In this document: positions 60,534-64,000 of the stretch, in pieces
Layout of the letters: the number at the start of each line of letters is the position of its first letter
Position numbering within the stretch: the first letter of the stretch is position 1
Source of the DNA: Enoplosus armatus
Taxonomy: Eukaryota; Chordata; Actinopteri; Centrarchiformes; Enoplosidae
NCBI RefSeq assembly: GCF_043641665.1
Contig: NC_092183.1
Coordinates: 23,656,501 to 23,720,500 of the forward strand
DNA: 64,000 nucleotides
Direction: 5' to 3'
Notes under the pieces: generated by a model
The model's database searches: none
What the model saw: only the letters and a program-made list of their open reading frames with translations
Told to the model about the DNA's origin: nothing
Made by a program: the position numbers and the translations under genes

Positions 60534-60690
60534 AGGTCCCGTATTTTGCTCATTTCAGCTCTATATTTTTATTCTGGGACTCCGCTAGAGCAGCTTTGCA
60601 TGATTCACAATTCATAAAAAGCACTTATGTATCTTCTCCTGGCCCTCTCTGCAGCCCCTCAGTTCCCCCCCTCTGTCTGAAACAAGCCGT
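60534..60690 (-). mobile_element. Partial copy of the 63303-63858 element, inverted
   Basis: AGGTCCCGTATTTTGCTCAT, TAGAGCAGCTTTGCATGATT and the following CAATTC match the reverse complement of the right end of the 63303-63858 element. TTAA lies at 60530-60533, outside the end. The inner part continues with CCCTCAGTTC and CTGTCTGAAACAAGCCGTTT; the far end is missing. Confidence 0.75.
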
Positions 60691-60984
60691 TTGAGACAAA
60701 CTGAACAACCTCCAAAAACTTGAAGAGTAGTTCCTGAGCAGAGCGCTCCAATAACTCAGACAGACTGAGCGGGTGGATGAGCGTCCCTGCACTTGGTGGG
60801 TGGAGCAGATGACCTGCTGGGGGGGCGTGACTGAGGGTGGGAACTGTATAGTTAACATCACAACCTTACAGGAAGTCTTGACGGCTCGTTTAAAGGCACA
60901 GTGTCTGAATACGGACTGAGCGTTTTGATCCTTTCACAGTATTTATACAGCACCTAGAGCTGCTTTAGAATCTCTAAAATCCCC

Positions 60985-61025
60985 CCCCCCGGGATCAATA
61001 AAGTATTTCTGATCCTGGTTCTGAT
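60985..61025 (+). mobile_element. LINE 3' tail fragment
   Basis: GGGATCAATAAAGTATTTCT followed by TGATCCTGGTTCTGATTATG is the typical 3' end of a fish LINE, ending in short TGATTC-like repeats. Confidence 0.55.
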
Positions 61026-61211
61026 TATGATAATCAAACAAGACATGGACATGTCACTTTCTACAATGTGGGACCTTTTAATTTGTTAACTGAAGTAAAT
61101 TGTTCTTGGGTAGAAAATGTTCTGTGAGCTTTCCAATAAGATTCCCTGACGTAAAAAGAAAGTATGATGTATCCACATGACAAGTCAGAACAAACTGGCA
61201 TATCATTCTTT

Positions 61212-61231
61212 GGGGGGGGGGGGGGGGGGGG
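61212..61231. repeat. Poly-G tract (20 G)
   Basis: Uninterrupted G run, directly visible. Confidence 0.95.
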
Positions 61232-61932
61232 TGAGACCCAGGTTAGGTTACATCATGCAACATGAATTAGTAGCAATAGTAGGACTGAACTAGGCTGCTG
61301 CACGAGTGTAATGTAAACACACACATACATGCAGTGTTAAAGCTGGATGACTACCACACTTGTCCTCTTGATTTGGCAGCACTTTTCTCAAACCATATGA
61401 GAAATGAATGTACGCCAAGGCTATTTCTAGGTTGCCCCGTCCACCCCCCAAAGCACTGATAAGCAGCTTTGTTGGCTGCAATCCTCTGGTCATAGCAGTC
61501 CCCGATTACATCACCTCCATAGATGTATAAATTAGCATATATTATACACGCTAAACGCTGCAGAGCTGCAAAGTGCACCTGATGGCAAGAAATTAGTATT
61601 CCCGGCATGTCTTGTGCCTAACTGAGAGGTTTGAAAAGGTCTCAGCAAAGACTGTAGAGACCTGAGCAGCGTTAGAGGGGGACATGCTATATTGAGGCAT
61701 TGTATATATCTCATGTTATATATTACAATCAATTCTTTTAACTCAGTGCTTTTAATTCCCCCAAACTCCATTTTGGGAAAACTTAAATTTCTCTCTCTAT
61801 ATATATATAGATATATATATAGATATATCTATATATATATATTTGATGATGCTCTGTTGCATTTCAAGGTGCTCACACATGTAATCATGCAGACAGCCTT
61901 CAGCTATTGAGATTAATTGCACAGTTAATTGC

Positions 61933-62026
61933 TCTGTTCTGTTATTGGGGTTTTTTTTATGCAACGAATATACTGAAATATACATAAAGACAGAAAAGAA
62001 ATAGGCCACTTTTCCCCCTTTTTTTT
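61933..62026 (+). repeat. Dispersed repeat, copy 2 (first copy at 2535-2642)
   Basis: TCTGTTCTGTTATT, GAAATATACATAAA and GGCCACTTTTCCCCC in the same order as the copy at the left end of the window. Confidence 0.6.
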
Positions 62027-63302
62027 TGTAACTGAATGTGCCACCCTCCTCATATGTTGAGAGTTTTTTTGATGAGCCCCCCCCCCCCCCTCCTGTTTGA
62101 TGTCATTTGATTGCATAAATAACAGTTTTGGGGAAAACTACTCAGCAACGCAAAGTTGCCAAATGTAATCACCACCAAGCTCAGAAATACCAGACTTGAT
62201 ATTTGGTTGCCTTTTCCATTTAACGTTTTTGTGTTTTTGGTTTGTTTGTTCATTTACGTTTTTTGTTTTCTGCATCGAGCCCAGAGTTTCGATGCCTGGT
62301 GTCTAATGCAGTATTCTTGTTTTTATAGAATCATATCCTTCCTGGCTTGTTTTTGGATAAACAACAGCATTGTCTTTGTTGGCTGCTAGCCAGGCTTAGA
62401 GTTCGGGACCCCCCACTCCCCCCCCCCATGCAATCAATATGCTTGATAAACATGGTTCCGGGAGATTTCCCAAATGGCTATTTTGGCCGCTTTTGAATAC
62501 TTTGGATCTTGCCCTTACACGCCACTCTAACAACAAAACAGAACGTGCTAATGTTTGGAATCTTTTTCGTCAGCACATCACCTGTGTGACTTGACAATTA
62601 TTTTCTCACCGTGGCTCACTGTATCAGCATGTTGGACCTCAAAAAAACACACAACACACATACAAATCGGATTTGAAAAATGATGTCCTTTATACTGTCA
62701 AAACCACAAACATGTTCAATGGAGCATTTTACAGGTTGCAACACATGACGTGTGTCATATCAAGCAATATGCAAACTACTTACAACGAAAAGCAGACGTA
62801 GCCATGGGCGTTTTTTTTTCTTCTTAGCTATGGCGCTCTTTGAAACAGTTTATGTAAACAATAACACATATGAGTGCTACATATTAGGACTTGTGAGGGG
62901 TTCCCAAACAGCGCCCTCCCACTTTTTTTCCCAGCTTCATCATGTGACCAAAAATGGCGAAGAATATTTAAATATATCCCATATTGTCCTATGTCCGTTT
63001 TTTTTTACTTGATCTATCAGCATCAAACGAGAACTAGCACGGCGTTTGAAGCCAGCACTTTCAAACAGAAGAAGTCGACCGCGGCGCCCAACGTGACGCA
63101 GCGTTTTTTAACGCTGCAACGTCTGGAAACCCGTCATGTGATTTGATCACGCCGGCGTGAACTTAACAGTGGTCACAGCTTTAGTTGCTCTAGTTCCTTA
63201 CATTCCATTTTAAATGTGCTGCATGTTGACACAGTTTTGGAATGAAAAAAAAAAATACCATGAAGTACACTGCTGATTAAGAAGCTGTTTTACTTCAGTT
63301 AA

Positions 63303-63858
63303 AGAGGACCTTTTATGCTTTTCCTTATTTACTGTCATATATATGTTAGAATGTTGGATATTCATACTAAACGTTGCCAAAGTTGCCAAATAATGAGGTA
63401 AACGTACTGTATGTGTACCGTACTGTAAAAGTAATCTCAGGCTTCAGACTGCTCTGAACACTCCGTTTCAGTTTTTTTTTTACCGCCGTGTCTATCTGAT
63501 GTCAGATAGGCCCGGATGTCCTTATATGGTATCTCTGCTCCAGGCACAGACCAGATGTTTATGTTTATGTCAGCGTTGCTATGTAACGTTTAAGGTTTAC
63601 AGTTTGCCAGTCCTTCCAAAGACTTCCGGAACTTGGCCGGCCAATCAGAAGAAAGTGGGCTTTTAGGGAAGGGGGAGGGCCTTAAAGAGACAGGAGCTCA
63701 AACGGCTTGTTTCAGACAGAGGGTGAACTGAGGGGGCTGCATGAAGGGCCAGTATGAGATTAATCAGGAATTTTTTTGAACTGTGAATCATGCAAAGCTG
63801 CTCTAGTGGAATCACAAAATGAAAACACAGAGCTGGAAATGAGCATAAGAGGTCCCCT
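63303..63858. mobile_element. TTAA-flanked short inverted-repeat element (complete)
   Basis: Starts AGAGGACCTTTTATGCT and ends AGCATAAGAGGTCCCCT, inverted repeats of about 17 bp with two mismatches. TTAA lies directly outside on both sides (63299-63302, 63859-63862), as expected for piggyBac-type insertion. It is 556 bp with no transposase frame, so non-autonomous. Confidence 0.75.
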
Positions 63859-64000
63859 TTAAAGCTGGCTAAGCCTGCAATGTTTTTCCACACTCTCTCC
63901 TAAAAACATCATGTGTGGCTGCATTAATCTAGCGCTTCTAATCTAGAGCTTTTATAATTTGTCCTTTCATTCACCCATTCGCACCAAGTACTCGTACATG

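Larger units (their letters stand above)
58946..64000 (+). other. npr3: npr3 intron 1 (5' part)
   Basis: No sequence resembling the next npr3 exon (expected VVIMCASSDTIR-like peptide) appears before the window ends, so intron 1 exceeds 5 kb. It contains poly-C and poly-G runs, a LINE tail at 60985-61025, and two related TTAA-flanked elements in opposite orientation. Confidence 0.8.

Overview
This is vertebrate nuclear DNA, almost certainly from a teleost fish. It holds spliced genes with GT-AG introns, frequent CA/GT microsatellites, and many transposon remnants of kinds common in fish genomes (LINE, tRNA-derived SINE, Tc1-like, piggyBac-like, short inverted-repeat elements). No bacterial-style operon, CRISPR array or recognisable RNA gene was seen. 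Three protein-coding genes are supported. Each was identified by remembered similarity to its human orthologue plus exon phase, not by a database search.

Layout: (1) The left edge carries coding exon 1 of golph3 on the minus strand (454-663); the rest of that gene lies outside the window to the left. (2) A GC-rich, CpG-rich block at about 2690-3060 is the best candidate promoter for the next gene. (3) pdzd2 on the plus strand fills the middle. I reconstructed 25 coding exons from 12861 to 48161. All splice phases agree and give a 7461-nt reading frame (2486 aa), ending in a stop followed by an AATAAA signal at 48380. The protein is a multi-PDZ scaffold with PDZ domains near both ends and a long serine-rich middle. 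It also has a seventh, central PDZ-like domain (exons 18-19) that looks decayed in the human protein as I recall it. (4) From 48.4 to 57.8 kb I see no gene, only repeats and one 64-bp fragment that copies the signal-peptide region of npr3. (5) npr3 (natriuretic peptide clearance receptor) begins at 58285 on the plus strand; only its first coding exon (to 58945) is present, and the remaining 5 kb is its first intron.

The three genes are not an operon. Their linkage matches the block on human 5p13 that holds PDZD2, GOLPH3 and NPR3, but golph3 and pdzd2 are head to head here, whereas I recall them tail to tail in human.

The main accessory features are a 1.36-kb near-perfect tandem duplication inside a dead LINE in pdzd2 intron 3, a piggyBac-type element with both ends intact just upstream of pdzd2 exon 2, and a 147-bp near-perfect palindrome at 2155-2301. 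A 165-bp segment is also shared between pdzd2 intron 22 and the pdzd2-npr3 intergenic region. I did not find a convincing wholly new biological system. The most interesting leads are the npr3 fragment, the extra PDZ domain, and the upstream ORFs and alternative splice sites of pdzd2.
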